A DNA stretch of 64,000 bases from Epiperipatus broadwayi (taxonomy: Eukaryota; Onychophora; Udeonychophora; Euonychophora; Peripatidae), in contig JAQFVV010012398.1 in NCBI GenBank assembly GCA_028023455.1, positions 4,242,682 through 4,306,681 on the forward strand, given 5' to 3'. Each line of letters opens with the position of its first letter. Position 1 is the first letter of the stretch. The notes below the pieces were generated by a model. The model was not told where the DNA came from, did not search any database, and was given only the letters and a program-made list of their open reading frames with translations. Made by a program: the position numbers and the translations under genes. Below are positions 50,322 to 63,295 of the stretch, in pieces.

Positions 50322-52070
50322 TGTAACAAGGTGCGGACTGAGGAGAGCCAATGGCCCGCCAAAAGTTACAAGGTAAATGGATATAGATATTACTAACACT
50401 ATTAACTAATAAAATTATTAATAAGTGTAAATACTAATATTATATGGTGGGGGGGGGAATATTTCAATATTAACAGTATGTTATTCGTATATTTATTTGT
50501 AGCTAGTTGTTATCTGTTTAATTTTAAAAGGGGGGAAAACATCGTAAAACTCGTGCTTTATTGGAGTGTTTGTGGCATGCGAGCACATATATATGTGCAT
50601 GATTGATAGATTTCAAGTAGATGGCCAGTTAAAGCAAAATGAGATCTTTCTAAAATACAAACGCAGGTTTTAGTACAATGGCGACCGCGATGACGTAATC
50701 ATAGTCCGGTTGGGTGACGCGACCAGGGAATGTCGAGGGATGGAATCACGGAAGCGGACGGGAAAGGACGAGAAGAGAGGAGATATAAAAGGAAATAGCG
50801 AGGGGATAGAAGGTGTTCTTCCACGAGTCCAGAGAGAAAGAGAACAAAAAGCGTATCATGCATCGAGTGGGGTAAAAACCTGAACTTGACAGGCGATGAA
50901 GGCCTGCCTCACGATCCAGAAGGTGCTGCAAAGAAGATAGTTAAAGAACGCCGAATTCCGGTCTTCGATGGCAAGGAACAGCGATAGCTACGGGTAAAAT
51001 TAACTATGGAATCATCCAGTTCTAAAGCCATTGACATCGTAAAACATATGCCTTTGAAATGCCTAAATTCCCGGGGATGTTAAGGTAATGTGAACTATAT
51101 CATTTACTTATTGATTTGCTATTAAAACATAATCCGAATCTTAAACAGATTGCATCATCCATCGGAACTTTGAAATAAATTAAATTCTCTATATTCAAAA
51201 TGTGTTTCAATAAAACTTTCAAACTACAAAGTCCCTGGAAGCAATTTAATAAAAGAACATTAATAATGTGTTGTGTTGCCTATAAAGCTCCAAAGAATAA
51301 TATGATTAATCTGTACATATGTGTGTGTATGCTTGACATTCTATGAAGCACGAGTTGTGAATAATGGCGGGTCAATTAAATAAATCCTAACCTACTTATT
51401 TTATAATAAATTGTTTTATATGATGAATATCTGTGAATATTTTCTTTTTACCTTTTATTTATGTTATTTTAATAAGTTTCATAGTTATGGAGCTAAAGAT
51501 TACGTGGTTAATTTAAAATGTATACTCTACCTTGAATAACCGGCATAGAGGAACTTAATGTAGGGTAGCGAGCGCACTCCTCGGAAATTAAACGGGATTT
51601 CCCCTTTGCGCCGAGAAAATCTAGTCGATAAGATTGGATTTCTATAATCATTTTTTTTCTCAGATAGACCAAAACTTAGTTATGGATATTAATCCACCTC
51701 CAGTTAAAAGAAAGTAGTATCGGAATCCACAGTTCCCGTCCACGGTCTATTGACCACCACTCCCTGAGATGAGCTAGGCTAATTAACAGTCCCCCCCTTC
51801 TTAATTACAGCGAAAGGTAAAGCGACAGTAAATATCTATCGAGTCGCTATCGGGGTTTATTCTGCATCAATAGACTCCCGCGGTGTAATTCTTATTTGTT
51901 CATCACAAATAGGTTTGGCGCTTGGAAGCAAACACGCTATCCATAAATATGCCCGGGGATCATGCAGATAGGGGAAATTATATATATATAAGGTTAAATC
52001 TCAAGTTAACCATAGCCCTCTTTATGAATTTATTAATACGACCCTTCAGCGGGCAAAGCGAATCGTTACA
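50322..52070. mobile_element. Solo LTR, 1749 bp, TSD ACAT
   Basis: Perfect inverted ends TGTAAC...GTTACA. ACAT is duplicated at 50318-50321 and 52071-52074. Excision restores the LINE B frame across HLLCYADD. Contains a GC-rich promoter-like part. The minus ORF at 51978-52712 runs a few residues into it and is not real there. Confidence 0.85.
50691..50790 (+). promoter_or_regulatory. Promoter-like block in the solo LTR
   Basis: TGACGTAA (CRE/AP-1 type) at 50691-50698, several CpG-rich stretches, and GATATAAAAGG (TATA box, TATAAAA at 50784-50790) followed by a purine-rich leader. The order upstream site, TATA, leader fits an LTR U3-R and suggests plus-strand transcription. Confidence 0.5.
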
Positions 52071-52074
52071 ACAT

Positions 52075-52910
52075 AGAAGATGTGAAAATTTAATGCATGT
52101 TTTTAGGTCATCAATGTATACATTAAATAATAAAGGTGCAAGATCACTACCTTGAGGCACCCCAGTGAAGCAATAATATGGTAATGACAATTTATTATTA
52201 AACCTCACACAAGACATTCTATCCTTAAGAAAAGAGTCAAACCAATTAATTAATAATTTGGAAAAACCTAACCTACAAAGCTTCTGAAGAAGAATTTTAT
52301 GATTAACTCTATCAAAAGCCTTGGACATATCAAAATAAACAACATCTAACCTAGATTGATTCTCAATTGAGTTTGAAATGTGATCCAAAATAGTTAGCAA
52401 ATTTGTTTCAATGAACCTATTAGGCAAAAATCCATGCTGCTCTGGTGCCAAAACCTTAGAGACATCCAAGATAATTCTATTATATAAACATCTTTCAAAT
52501 ATTCGAGTAACAGAGTGTAGAATTAAAATAGGCCTATAGTCACTTACCAAATATCTAGATCCTTTCTTAAAAATAGGAACAACTTTAGCAATTTTAAGGG
52601 ATGTAGGAAAAGTACCATTTGCTAAAGAGCAATTAAAAATATGTAAAAGAGGAGAAGCAATATATTCAGCACATCCTTTATAAATGAAAGCCGGAATATA
52701 GTCAAGACCCACACTAGAATGTAATTTAAGCTGCTTAATAGCAAAAACAACATCAGATTTAATAAATGAATCACATGTTATTCTTTCTTCAACTAGATCA
52801 TTATTTGCAGTTAAATTAGTAAAAGACTGAGATTGTTTAAAAAGCTCTGAGAAATAATGAGAAAAATTATCTGCAGCTAGATTAGAATTATTACTCTATA
52901 ATTTTTTTTT
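52075..52910 (-). pseudogene. Jockey-like LINE B, RT fingers and palm
   Basis: Minus strand: SSVGLDYIPAF, FPTSLKIAKVVPIFKKGS, SDYRPILILHSVTRIFE, QHGFLPNRF, YFDMSKAFDRVNH (motif A) and FTGVPQGSDLAPLLFNVYIDD (motif B). All are canonical for Jockey-type LINEs, long and well preserved. It joins the upstream half across a frameshift in the T run at ~52902-52912. Confidence 0.9.
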
Positions 52911-54066
52911 TTTGTAATACCTAAATCCTTAACCAGAGACCAAAATTGCAAAGGATTATCAGAAATATGACTTTCTGTGTTTTGTATAAATTTTTGAAAA
53001 TCTCTATGATATATAACCTTTGACACTCTTCTATAATTAATAAAATTGTTATAATAATTTAAGTTCTTAGTTTTCCAATATTTACGATGATGAAATGATT
53101 TCCTTTTAATAATTTCTTTAAGAGAAACTGAAAACCAAAGAGGAAAATGGTTAGTTAAAATTTTTTCCTTAGGAATGTATTTGTCAATAAGTTCACTAAA
53201 TGATTGTTCAAAAAACTTCATACAGAAATCTACATCAGATGAAGAATACAAATTTTTCCAGTTAAAATTAGATAATTGTAAACAAAGACCCAAATAATTT
53301 CCTTTTTTGTAGTTTCTTTTCATAATTTTAAAAGGACAAAGTCTATTAAATTTAATATTAATATAAAATTCTAAGGGAGGATGATGCAAATCAATGGAAA
53401 AAGGAAGAGAAGTAGTAGTTAAACATTCAATTGTAGGAAAATTACTGAGAATATAATCCAAGGTGTGATCATTAAAATTGGTGTATGGATTAAATTGTTT
53501 TAAATTTAACAAATTGCAAAAACGAATCATTCTCAATGCTTTAGGTAAAAAAGAGACTGAATCTATGATAGTAGTACCTGAATATAAATCAGGAATATTA
53601 AAATCACCAGTAATAAGTATATATGATTTATATTTGATTAAAAATCTTCAAGAATAGAAAGAAACTCATTAAACTCTAAAAAGGATAATGTTGGCTTTAT
53701 GTAGATAGTACCCAAAAGAACCTTGACACTATTTTTCAAACATATTTCACACCATGTAGCTTCACAAGATGATGATGAAATAGGAATATACTTATGTATA
53801 AAATTACATTTAAAAGCAATGAGTGTGCCTCCACCTTTGGAAGTAACATCAGATCTATCTGTTCGAAGTACTTTATATCTATTGTCCATAAAAATATCAT
53901 TTGAAATGTGTTGAGTAAGCCAAGTTTCTGAAATAAAAACAATATCAAAATCTTCAGAACTGAAGAATTGCTTAATTTTTGCAGTCTTAGTTCTCATCCC
54001 ATGAATGTTTATATAAAAACAATAAATTCCAAACATAATATCAAAAAATATATAAAAACAAAACAA
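52877..54066 (-). pseudogene. Jockey-like LINE B, APE endonuclease and linker
   Basis: The frame 54066-53638 has NIHGMRTKTAKIKQFF, FDIVFISETWL (catalytic E), DRSDVTSKGGGTLIAFK and LLGTIYIKP. After a one-base frameshift at ~53640 the next frame reads ITGDFNIPDLYSG (GDFN) and FNDHTLDYILSN. A conserved linker then leads to SLVKDLGI before the RT. The order matches a LINE ORF2. Confidence 0.85.
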
Positions 54067-54115
54067 TAATCAAGAGGGAAAAAATGTTAATAAAGGATGA
54101 TATAGGCAAAAGAAA

Positions 54116-54606
54116 TTAATCAGAAAGTATTAATGAACTAGCCAAAGAGCCATAAAAAAATTTTAATGTACTACTGCAAGGCCATAAATGATTTGAAATA
54201 AACTCCAAATGCTTTTGTTTGGGAATTGAAACAAAAAAACTACTAATATTATAATTAAACATATTAATCTTAATACATATGACTTTAACCTGAAGTTTGT
54301 CTTCCAAAAATCTCTGTACATCAGAAGAATTAGCATCTACTGGCAAATTTGAAACCAAATATTTATAATATTTATCATTATCCTTAATTAATAATGAATC
54401 GTTACTATTATTAGGACTTCTATAAGAAATTGGATCTTTAAATCTAAGTTTTTCACTAACTTTAGAAATATCCTGTCCAAAATTAGAAGAATAATTATTA
54501 AATTTTTTATTAAAAAATTTATTTGAATTTAGTCTAAAATTATGGGGTAAACTATCCTGTTTGCCAAGCTGCCTAACTGATAATTTTCTATTAGAAAATT
54601 GCTGAA
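54116..54606 (-). pseudogene. Jockey-like LINE B, ORF1 C-terminal part
   Basis: On the minus strand from the microsatellite edge at ~54606 an open reading leads to LVSNLPVDANSSDVQRFLED and FFVSIPKQKHLEFISNHLWP. This is the ORF1 C-terminal pattern (RRM-like, F.VS.P......I....WP) of Jockey/CR1-type elements. The protein would bind LINE RNA. It is cut at its N-terminus by the (TTA)n array. Confidence 0.7.
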
Positions 54607-54876
<270 letters not shown>

Positions 54877-54879
54877 CAA

Positions 54880-55614
54880 ATCTACTTATCCGACACCCCC
54901 ATTCCAGTTTTCAGCAACAACTTTCATTTCAAAATAAAGCTGAATAACAGTGTAAACCTGGAGGATATTCCAACACAAATAATTGACCAAAATGTAATAT
55001 TGACCATTCACATAAAAGGATTAAGGCCGAGATGTTTTGCATGTGGTGAAACCGGGCACTTAGCAAACGATTGCAACACCAAAATCAACCAGAAAAACCA
55101 ACCAAGCTCTGAAGATCAACCAAGAGAAGCTCACCAACAGGAATCAAACAGTACAAAACAGATAACAAAAACAACTAATAAACAGAAAAAAATTAATAAA
55201 AAAATCCACAGATCAACAGCAATTGAATCATAAAAAACTGCACACACATTGCTAGCACCTGAAATTTTGATTTATCAACAAAAACAAACAATAGAATTCA
55301 AACCCCCACTGATAAAAAAACAGAAAGTCAACAGCCTCAAGAGGCTGCAATGGAAAAGAGCGCACAATCTAACTCAGCCTACCAAAGATACTGATGAAAA
55401 AGAGATAATAAAAGAACAAACAAACTCCCACAGTAATAGTGATCAAGAATATATATATATAACACACCAAACACCCAATATTAAAAATAACACAACAATG
55501 GAAATTATGGAAGCTATCACCCCAAATATGTCTCAAATCACCAAAGCTAACACAGAACAAAGAAAAAGACCAGGCCGCCCACCAAAGAAAAATGGCCCAA
55601 AAAACTCAAAATAA
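54880..55614 (+). pseudogene. L1/Tx1-like LINE C, ORF1
   Basis: Reads LSDTPIPVFSNNFHFKIK, LTIHIKGLRPRCFACGETGH and the rest of a CX2CX4HX4C zinc knuckle (CFACGETGHLANDC). A Lys/Gln/Thr-rich stretch with an in-frame TAA at 55231 follows, then a tail with RKRPGRPPKKNG, AT-hook-like. ORF1 proteins of this kind bind element RNA. Truncated at the start by the microsatellite; a single stop splits the remainder. Confidence 0.75.
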
Positions 55615-55758
55615 CAGAATCCAACCTTAGCCTTCTGATCACAACAATACAACTACAGTGGAAACAGATGAAGATCTGGAAATGGAATATGACAATGAAT
55701 AAGAAGAAACATCAGATCAACCCTAATATTTAAATCTCAACCAAAAAAACAACATATA

Positions 55759-57473
55759 ATGAAAATAAAAATTGCGGCAATCAATGTCAGGGATTTGAAC
55801 TCAACCTCAAAAATTAATAAGTTAACCCATTGGATCAAGGATATACAACCACACTTGCTTGGTATACTTGAGACAAAAATTTATGCTGGATCACAAACTG
55901 ACCCAGCAACATATTTAAATATGGAAGGTTTCTGTGCATGCTCCAGAGACTATTCCTCTCCCTCAGCTAGCACCGGTCTAATAATTGCTAGAAATTGCCC
56001 ATTCACAACATTCAAAATAATTCACATTGACATGAACTTATTAATTGCAACCTTCAACCAAAAAAGCATAACAATAAATCAGGTTTTTGTATATATGCCT
56101 TTGCAGGATAAAAAAAATAGATACCATAATTGCAAACATTAATTCAAGGTCAGCTACAACTTCAAACCCAACCATGTTAATTGGAGATTTTAATTTAAAA
56201 TATCAGGAATTTACCCAATGTTGGCTTCACAGAATAAACATACCACTAATGAGTGGCCAAAGTTTTTTGCCAAATGATGCCATCTCTTTCCACAATAATC
56301 ACTTCTCTTCACTTATTGATCTGTGTTTTTATTCTCCAATGCTTCACCACCTTATTGAAATAAAACTAACTCCCTCAACTTTTTCCGATCACTCAGCTCA
56401 AATAGTCACAATTAACTGTGCCCAAATTCAAATATCACTCTTTTCACTTACAAGAACAATAAGAGTTTTACTCCTAGAAACAACCCCTGAATTTCTGTTC
56501 TCTGAGACCTACATAATGCTAAACAAAATCAAAGATGTGACTTTGAATCTGGTTCAGAAATATCTAGCATTTATGGGAATGTTGTCCTTTAACATCAACC
56601 ATATAACAAAAAAACAACCCCCACCATCAAGACTTTTGTCTCTGGCAGATCAGTTGCACCAGAGAATAATCATGATTAACCCATCACACTACACCCAGCA
56701 GTATATATTCAAGCTTACACATGCATACAATAAAGCATGTGATGAACTCAAAAGCTATCTGAAAATAAAGAAAAGCAAGGTGTGCCTAACCAGGTCACAC
56801 ACTTGGACAAGAGATTATATAAGATGGGCGCTGGGGAGCCAACCAGATGTAAAAGTGCCAATGGCACTATATACAAATAGTGGAACATATGCAGGACACA
56901 ATATGATTATGCCAATTTTTGAATATTTTAAGGAGAAATTACAAGAAAAACAACCATATAAAACACCACATAAACTGTTTGGCCCACCAGAGACAAAAAC
57001 CCATTCACAAAAGATCTATTCACAACAAAACTGAATACTATTCGAAATGCTTGCCATCCAGGTAGTCCTGGAATCCCATTGTTTGTATTAAAGCATCTAA
57101 GTAAATTCACAACAGAATATTTGTGTCAGTTAGCAAACCATCTAGCACAACAAATGCAATCCATGGAGGGTGTCTATCCAATAGCCATAGTACCCTATAA
57201 TAAAAAGAGAGCAATTATCCCACCTATTACAGACCTCAGGCCAATATCTATGGGACCTTTGCCGATCAAAATTATGGAGAAAATTATTAAAGATGAAATT
57301 GAACCAAATATAATGTCACTTATCTTTGAAGCACAATATGCAAAGAAAAACTCTTCAACAACAGAAGCAGCCTTATTCTTCAAAGCAATTCTAGCCACAG
57401 TAAAACAGCGGAAAAAATACGGACCCATTGTTGTGCAGCTTGACATAGAAACTGCATTTGACTCAGTCAATAT
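55759..57473 (+). pseudogene. L1/Tx1-like LINE C, ORF2: endonuclease and RT (proximal)
   Basis: Starts MKIKIAAINVRDLNS, HLLGILETKI (APE endonuclease, catalytic E). A frameshift in an A run near 56110 follows, then MLIGDFNLKYQ, SLIDLCFYSP and TFSDHSAQ (SDH). A linker with ARxT/WTRDYI-like segments comes next, then the RT: TDLRPISMGPLPIKIMEKII, QYAKKNSSTTEAALF and VVQLDIETAFDSVN (motif A). The frame is cut after AFDSVN by the LTR-like insert and continues at 60186. Confidence 0.85.
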
Positions 57474-60181
57474 TGTAACGGTCAGAATCGTCTATCTCGC
57501 TAACACACTGCATAATTCAAACCCCAGACACTAAACTGAACATTCTAGGAGGGGTTGCCTTCTAGATATACTAAGTTCGAATCTAAAGTTCAAATTTCAC
57601 AGTGCCACCTATGTGATAACGCATCTGATGCTACAACTAGTATAACCTTTTACCGGTGCCTGGTGGTCAGGGAGAAACAAAAGACTCTATACTAAGATAA
57701 GTTTGGGTGGCTAATTAACGTCTATGGATTTACAAAAGAAATGCAGAAAATATATATATATCTAGACCGAGACAGTGATAGGAATCAAATAAAATAAGAG
57801 ATAAAATTTAGTTTTTAAATTGCACACAATTTATTTATATATATATATATAAGACGCCACTGTCTGCTTATATGAGACAGGGACACGTATTGAATAATTA
57901 TTGGCATTTATATTTCAGTAATGACAAAAGGGTTTTAAAACAGAGTGATATATTCTATTCCTCGGGCTAATAGCATTACGATAATGTGCTTGACGAGATA
58001 GGAATATGCGCGAGGTGCTTTGAATAAATAGACAAGTTTAAGACAATATTTGAAATTAAATGTTCTAAAATATTTATTGATTTCGAGAATAGTACGGACT
58101 AAAGCTTACTAAGCAAACATGGGAATGGGATCAAAGCATTTATTTGAGAATAATAATAATAGATTTGTATTGGGAGGTCAGTATTGCTGATAGTGAATTT
58201 ATAAAGTTGGAGGGTGTGACTCGTTTAAGTCATGGATGCTTTGTAAAATAAATATAAAATGAAACAATATTGAAGATCCGGAATAATTACGGAGGGCATC
58301 TCGCCGCTAACCCATAGGAAAGTATTTTGACGAACAGCCAAAACTTAGTGACTGTGTGACGATTGCGTTTAATTCCCAGGGGTGTCATTGGTGAACACCC
58401 TCTGCCTGGAAACTTGCAATAAGTGAAAGAACGGACTTTGCCGTGTAAAGAATCCTTGGAAAATAAAAACAAAGCGGTCTCAACAACCAATTCATGTACC
58501 AGCAATACGAGACTAGTGTATATAAAAACATACTAAATGGGTTTTACTTGTATTAAGAGAAATGCCCAATCAAATTCCCTGAAATTCATTTAAAATGGTC
58601 CGCACATTCTCGACATCAATGATGAACTTTATAATTAAAATAGAACACGGTAATTAAAATAAGAAAATGCATGCTTGCGGGTTTGAAAAGTAAGTATAGA
58701 TTTATATACGCAATCATGCATTTGGGGACACATTTAATCATTGACTTCACACATACTCTTATATTAGATTAAAATCAATAACACGTAGATTTTAAACTAT
58801 GTGATTATGTTACATTAAAGAAAGGAATCGCCCTCGAACGAGTGATTTGCAAGACAATAAAATTGGAAAATTATAAATTTAAAATATGCCTTAATAGCGG
58901 CGTCTTATTTTCAATAGAGGGAATAGTTCACTCGGTCAAAGACGATTCTGACACATTATCATAATAAAATAAAAGAAAGCTTTATAAATAGAAAATATTA
59001 ACCCAAGGATAGAGCAAAATGTTGAGTATATTTAACTACATGAAAGAAATACATAATGAAGTTGTGAAATATAAGAAAACAATGTTAAATAGCTATAGCA
59101 TATTAGTTAGTGATCACAAGAGCTCTTGGGTTAATTTAGGTTACCTCTGGAGAAGCATTTGCAGGTAGATGTTCGGCAGGTTTTATAATTCAGCAGCAAA
59201 ATCTGGAATGTTCATATTTGGCAGCGGCAGCAGCAGTTTCGGGATCCGTGTGATAAATTTTTGATGGTATGGAGCAGCGGCTGGCTATTCCAATGGGACA
59301 TAACCATCCTAAACGCCTCTACTCGGACATGTCAAGGTTAGCAAATTATTAGAATTTTAGAACAACTCAGAAACCTTTAGGCAACTCAGAATTCTTTAAA
59401 AGCTTAGAATAGCTTAGAAAGGAGAACAAAAGAAAAACATCCTTTTTATAGTAAAATTTAACAATAGATTTGTCCTGGGGTGTACAAAATTATTGGACTT
59501 ATCTGCTGTAATTAAATCTATCCGAATGTCTAAAGGAATTCAACATTAATTAATTTCTTTTGTTAACTTCCCCTTCGACATTCGAATTACAAACTAGATT
59601 TAATTAAAATTACTGCTACTAATTAAAGAAAACTTAAGTGGACAGCTGCTGTTTTTAGATAAACTTATATAATTAAACTATTGTCCCTCATTTATTTTAA
59701 CAGAAATATTTGGGATGATTTTTATCAAATAAAACGAAAATTATTTTATTTTAAATTGTAATATTTGAATCTATCTACTAAACTAATATTTACTAAATGA
59801 ATTTTATTTTAAATCAAAATATATTACGACGGTAATATATTTGTAAATAGATCCAAACAAAATAACTAACAATTTATAATTTTGATATGTTTAAAAATGG
59901 ATATCATAGTGTGTGCGCAATTATGACTTATATAACTTACTTTTTAATAAATGTAAATTATGTGAACAAATACATAATTCATAATATTTTATTTTATTTG
60001 GGAATAAGTTATATATATCATATGAGCATTGTGCTCGTGGTTTAAAATTAGGTGGGATTTTCGGTATATAAGTGTATTGCAGACACACTACGATAGATTG
60101 GGGTTCAAACTAAGGTATGAGGGTAGGAAGTAGGTGAGAAAAGGTGAAACGAAGATCTGCAGAGCAGACCTTACTGTTTCA
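57474..60181. mobile_element. LTR-like insert, 2708 bp, probable solo LTR, TSD ATAT
   Basis: TGTAAC...TTTCA ends (TG/CA). ATAT is at 57470-57473 and 60182-60185, the right one inside an (AT)n run, so the right edge is less certain. It is the third LINE-splitting insert starting TGTAAC. No coding frames. It contains a 13-bp inverted pair GTCAGAATCGTCT (57480-57492) / AGACGATTCTGAC (58942-58954), and TATATAAG at ~60066. Confidence 0.7.
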
Positions 60182-60185
60182 ATAT

Positions 60186-61952
60186 ATATATATACTTCTG
60201 AAAATGCTAAAAAAACACAGAAATTCCTAGAACACACCTATATATAATTTCAAACCTGCTTCTGAACAGAGAGATCCATATAACTTTAAATGGAAGAAAC
60301 TCACCATCTTTCACACCCACCAAATCTATATCCCAAGGATCCCCTCTTAGTTCACTATTGTTTATATTTTACATCAATCCCCTTATTAAAAGTATACAAA
60401 ATGCATTTACTGGGATCGAGATACCAGACCCAACACAGCACATTATGAGCATTGCCTATATGGATGATGTTACCATATTGCTAACATCAAAAAAACAAAT
60501 ACCGCAACTCCAAAAGATATTGTAAGAATATTCACAAAAATATGAATTAACATTTAATCCGGAAAAACCATATCCTGGTCACTATACACTGGTAAACCAT
60601 GTACATCAATTTACAAATCAAAACCAAACTCTTTCCTTGGGTTCCCATTTCATATGGTAATTACAGGAATGAGATGCCATATCCAAAATAAACTTAAAGA
60701 AGAAGCCTCAAAAATTATAAACTCCTCATCCAAGGCATATCTTTCACTATATTCCGAAGTACAGTTAATTAACCAACTTATCACAACTAAAATAACATAC
60801 TATGTACCGGTTATTTCATTCTCAAAAGTGTTTATTTCAAAAATTAAAACCATATATAATAAACTACTTTGGGCCAGAAAAACAGTAGCAATTTCCACAA
60901 AAAAATTTAGCCAATCCCTAATAAAAAATGGACTTGGCTTGCACAACATCAATATTTTTCATCTACAGAAGGAACTCAATAATCACAATACTTGCTAAAT
61001 ACCCAAAAATTAACCATTTGCTAGAAGTTACTCCAACAGATAGACCACCTCCAAAAGGTTCTTTTTTTACTAACATTATATACCAATGCAAAACCACAGA
61101 TAAGATTCCAGAACAGTATTTGCATAAGTATTCATACTGGGATATTTATGGTTTAATAAATAGAGAAGCAGATATTAATGTTATACAACCTATGTTAGGA
61201 ATTAACAACAAGAGACTACTCAAAGAATATAAAAAATGGGCTCTAGAGCCCAAATATTTTGATTTTATCATAAAAATCAATCTCATTGCCTTGCCAACAA
61301 TCCACTTTCTTTACCATAAAAGAATCTACATATCTATTGACCCCTTCTGTGGACTCTGCCATCGAGCAGAAGAGACACTGGACCACTTTATTTATCCATG
61401 TGTAGCACTTAACCAAACATGACAGATGATGTGTAACACCTACAGAAAACCAGTTACAATCATAAATCACATAATGGTTGCTTTTCAGGGAAGATCAATA
61501 CCTAGCATAAGGGCAGCCACGTTTGTTCTATATGCATACTGGTGCACCCAATGTACTTTCTTAATTGGCAATAACACCAGATGACACCCAGCTACATTTA
61601 GCAACAAACTGCTACACATTCAAAATAGAGATAAAATAATAACCAACCCCCACTTATATGCAGCAACATGGTCATTGTTAAAACAACCATCAATGCTGTG
61701 AATGCTGCAAAGAAAACTATCATACAACTAACATTCAAAGTGACATGTGGACAAAACTAAATAAGCTTATCAAACTTTAGAACTCTGATTATTTTTGCTT
61801 TTTTATATTGTTATAGTCCATTAACCACAAAGTGTAACCACTAAATTCATTTATATATGTTTACCCTAATATTATTCATTCTATTCTAAATTTGAAATTT
61901 TCTAGATGTAAACTTGTATAAACAATTGAGATCAATAAAGCCTTTATTGAAA
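60186..61952 (+). pseudogene. L1/Tx1-like LINE C, RT (distal) and C-terminus
   Basis: Resumes with an ILLKMLKK reading, SISQGSPLSSLLFIFYINPL (motif B) and SIAYMDDVTILLTS (catalytic YMDD). The thumb region follows, with KAYLSLYSEVQLINQLI, YNKLLWARKTVAIS and KNGLGLHNI. A C-terminal cysteine motif CGLCHRAEETLDHFIYPC is at ~61350-61400. Frameshifts occur near 60530, 60640 and 60960. The 3' UTR ends ATCAATAAAGCC and an (ATC)n tail. Confidence 0.85.
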
Positions 61953-62010
61953 CATCATCATCATCATCATCATCATCATCATAATAATAATAATAATAAT
62001 AATAATAATA
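61953..62010 (+). repeat. (ATC)n then (ATA)n tail of LINE C
   Basis: About nine ATC units switch to about ten ATA units, ending at the PLE inverted arm. It probably combines the LINE tail with its target or an expansion. Confidence 0.9.
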
Positions 62011-62660
62011 TAATTTTAATGCGCAAATACGCGCACACAGGATTAAATAACAATATATTATAAACTCAAAATAATTATAATATCTAAAGAATAATGCCCG
62101 AGCGCTTTCAAGAGAACTTAGCTCTCATAATCATGGGCAACAAAGAATAAGCATAGCGTGTTGGTATATGCTAAAATATGCTGATATATGTAAATTAGTT
62201 GAAAATAAATGCGTCAGCTCTAAATGATCCATTTCTTAGAGATTTTGTAACACGCATCTTTCCTATTCATAGCCTTATCATCAATAGCAATAAAACATGC
62301 TTCTTTAACTTTTCTCTTAATGTCATTTCTCTCCCTGCAAACTATTCTTGCATTTTTAGGTTCACATGCATGACCAGCTGCTTTCTGATGTATTGCAAAT
62401 ATTGAGTTGCAATTTGGGTCTACTTAGGCCTTATTGTAAGAATATCTGTGCTGGGATAATCTTGTAGAAAGAGTTGCTTTCGTTTCCCCATAGTAGGATG
62501 CCATGCAGTTATTTTCTGGACATGAAATATTATATACGGCCTGAGAGGTGTTGTTGGGTGTTATAATGTCTTTGGTGTTATTAATAATTCTATTTGTATT
62601 AGGGGGTGTATGAAAGCTTAGTTGAAATTCTTTATTAAACACTGAGTAAAACTTTCTTGC
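62010..62660 (-). mobile_element. PLE inverted left arm (truncated copy)
   Basis: Reverse complement of 62863-63523, nearly identical, including the C-terminal coding part (minus frame from 62705: KFYSVFNKEFQLSFHTPPNT and ASYYGETKATLSTRLS) and the 3' end. The left arm lacks ~16 bp (GATGAAGCTCGG block) present near 63473-63488. It is a 5'-truncated copy joined head-to-head to the longer copy. Confidence 0.85.
62104..62134 (-). ncRNA. Hammerhead-like motif, left arm
   Basis: Minus strand ATGATTATGAGAGC, then GTTCTCTTGAAAGC, with a GAGAG/CTCTT stem before GAAAGC. Identical to the right arm. Core box degenerate. Confidence 0.3.
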
Positions 62661-63295
62661 ATAGGAATGAGCAACTTTGCAGATTTGAATCGGACAAAAG
62701 AGCAAACTTAATCTTATATAGAAACGATTTATTAGATTTCAGCTTCAAGCATTACACAATTGATAGGAAGATTAGACAATTTTACAGTAAATTAAACAGC
62801 AATGTTATTAAGCAGCAGAAAAATAGAATTTTGTTACCATATATTGCAACTACCCATAGAAAGTTTTACTCAGTGTTTAATAAAGAATTTCAACTAAGCT
62901 TTCATACACCCCCTAATACAAATAGAATTATTAATAACACCAAAGACATTATAACACCCAACAACATCTCTCAGGCCGTATATAATATTTCATGTCCAGA
63001 AAATAACTGCATGGCATCATACTATGGGGAAACGAAAGCAACTCTTTCTACAAGACTATCCCAGCACAGATATTCCTACAATAAGGTCCAAGTAGACCCA
63101 AATTGCAACTCAATATTTGCAATACATCAGAAAGCAGCTGGTCATGCATATGAACCTAAAAATGCAAGAATAGTTTGCAGGGAGAGAAATGACATTAAGA
63201 GAAAAGTTAAAGAAGCATGTTTTATTGCTATTGATGATAAGGCTATGAATAGGAAAGATGCGTGTTACAAAATCTCTAAGAAATGGATCATTTAG
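62657..63295 (+). CDS. Penelope-like element, C-terminal RT/GIY-YIG ORF (partial)
   Basis: An open frame of 212 codons. The first ~60 residues (FESDKRANLILYRNDLLDF, DRKIRQFYSKLN) belong to the PLE RT thumb. Next are the linker FNKEFQLSFHTPPNTNRI and the GIY-YIG endonuclease: AVYNISCPENNCMASYYGET (VYN and YYG halves, CX4C insertion), RLSQHRYS, IFAIHQKAAGHAYEP and VKEACFIAI (the E typical of GIY-YIG). It ends KISKKWII. The RT catalytic part is absent, so this is a 5'-truncated element, but the retained frame has no stop, which suggests a recent copy. The ATG at 62657 is only the first available one. Confidence 0.85.
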   Translation: MHRNEQLCRFESDKRANLILYRNDLLDFSFKHYTIDRKIRQFYSKLNSNVIKQQKNRILLPYIATTHRKFYSVFNKEFQLSFHTPPNTNRIINNTKDIITPNNISQAVYNISCPENNCMASYYGETKATLSTRLSQHRYSYNKVQVDPNCNSIFAIHQKAAGHAYEPKNARIVCRERNDIKRKVKEACFIAIDDKAMNRKDACYKISKKWII

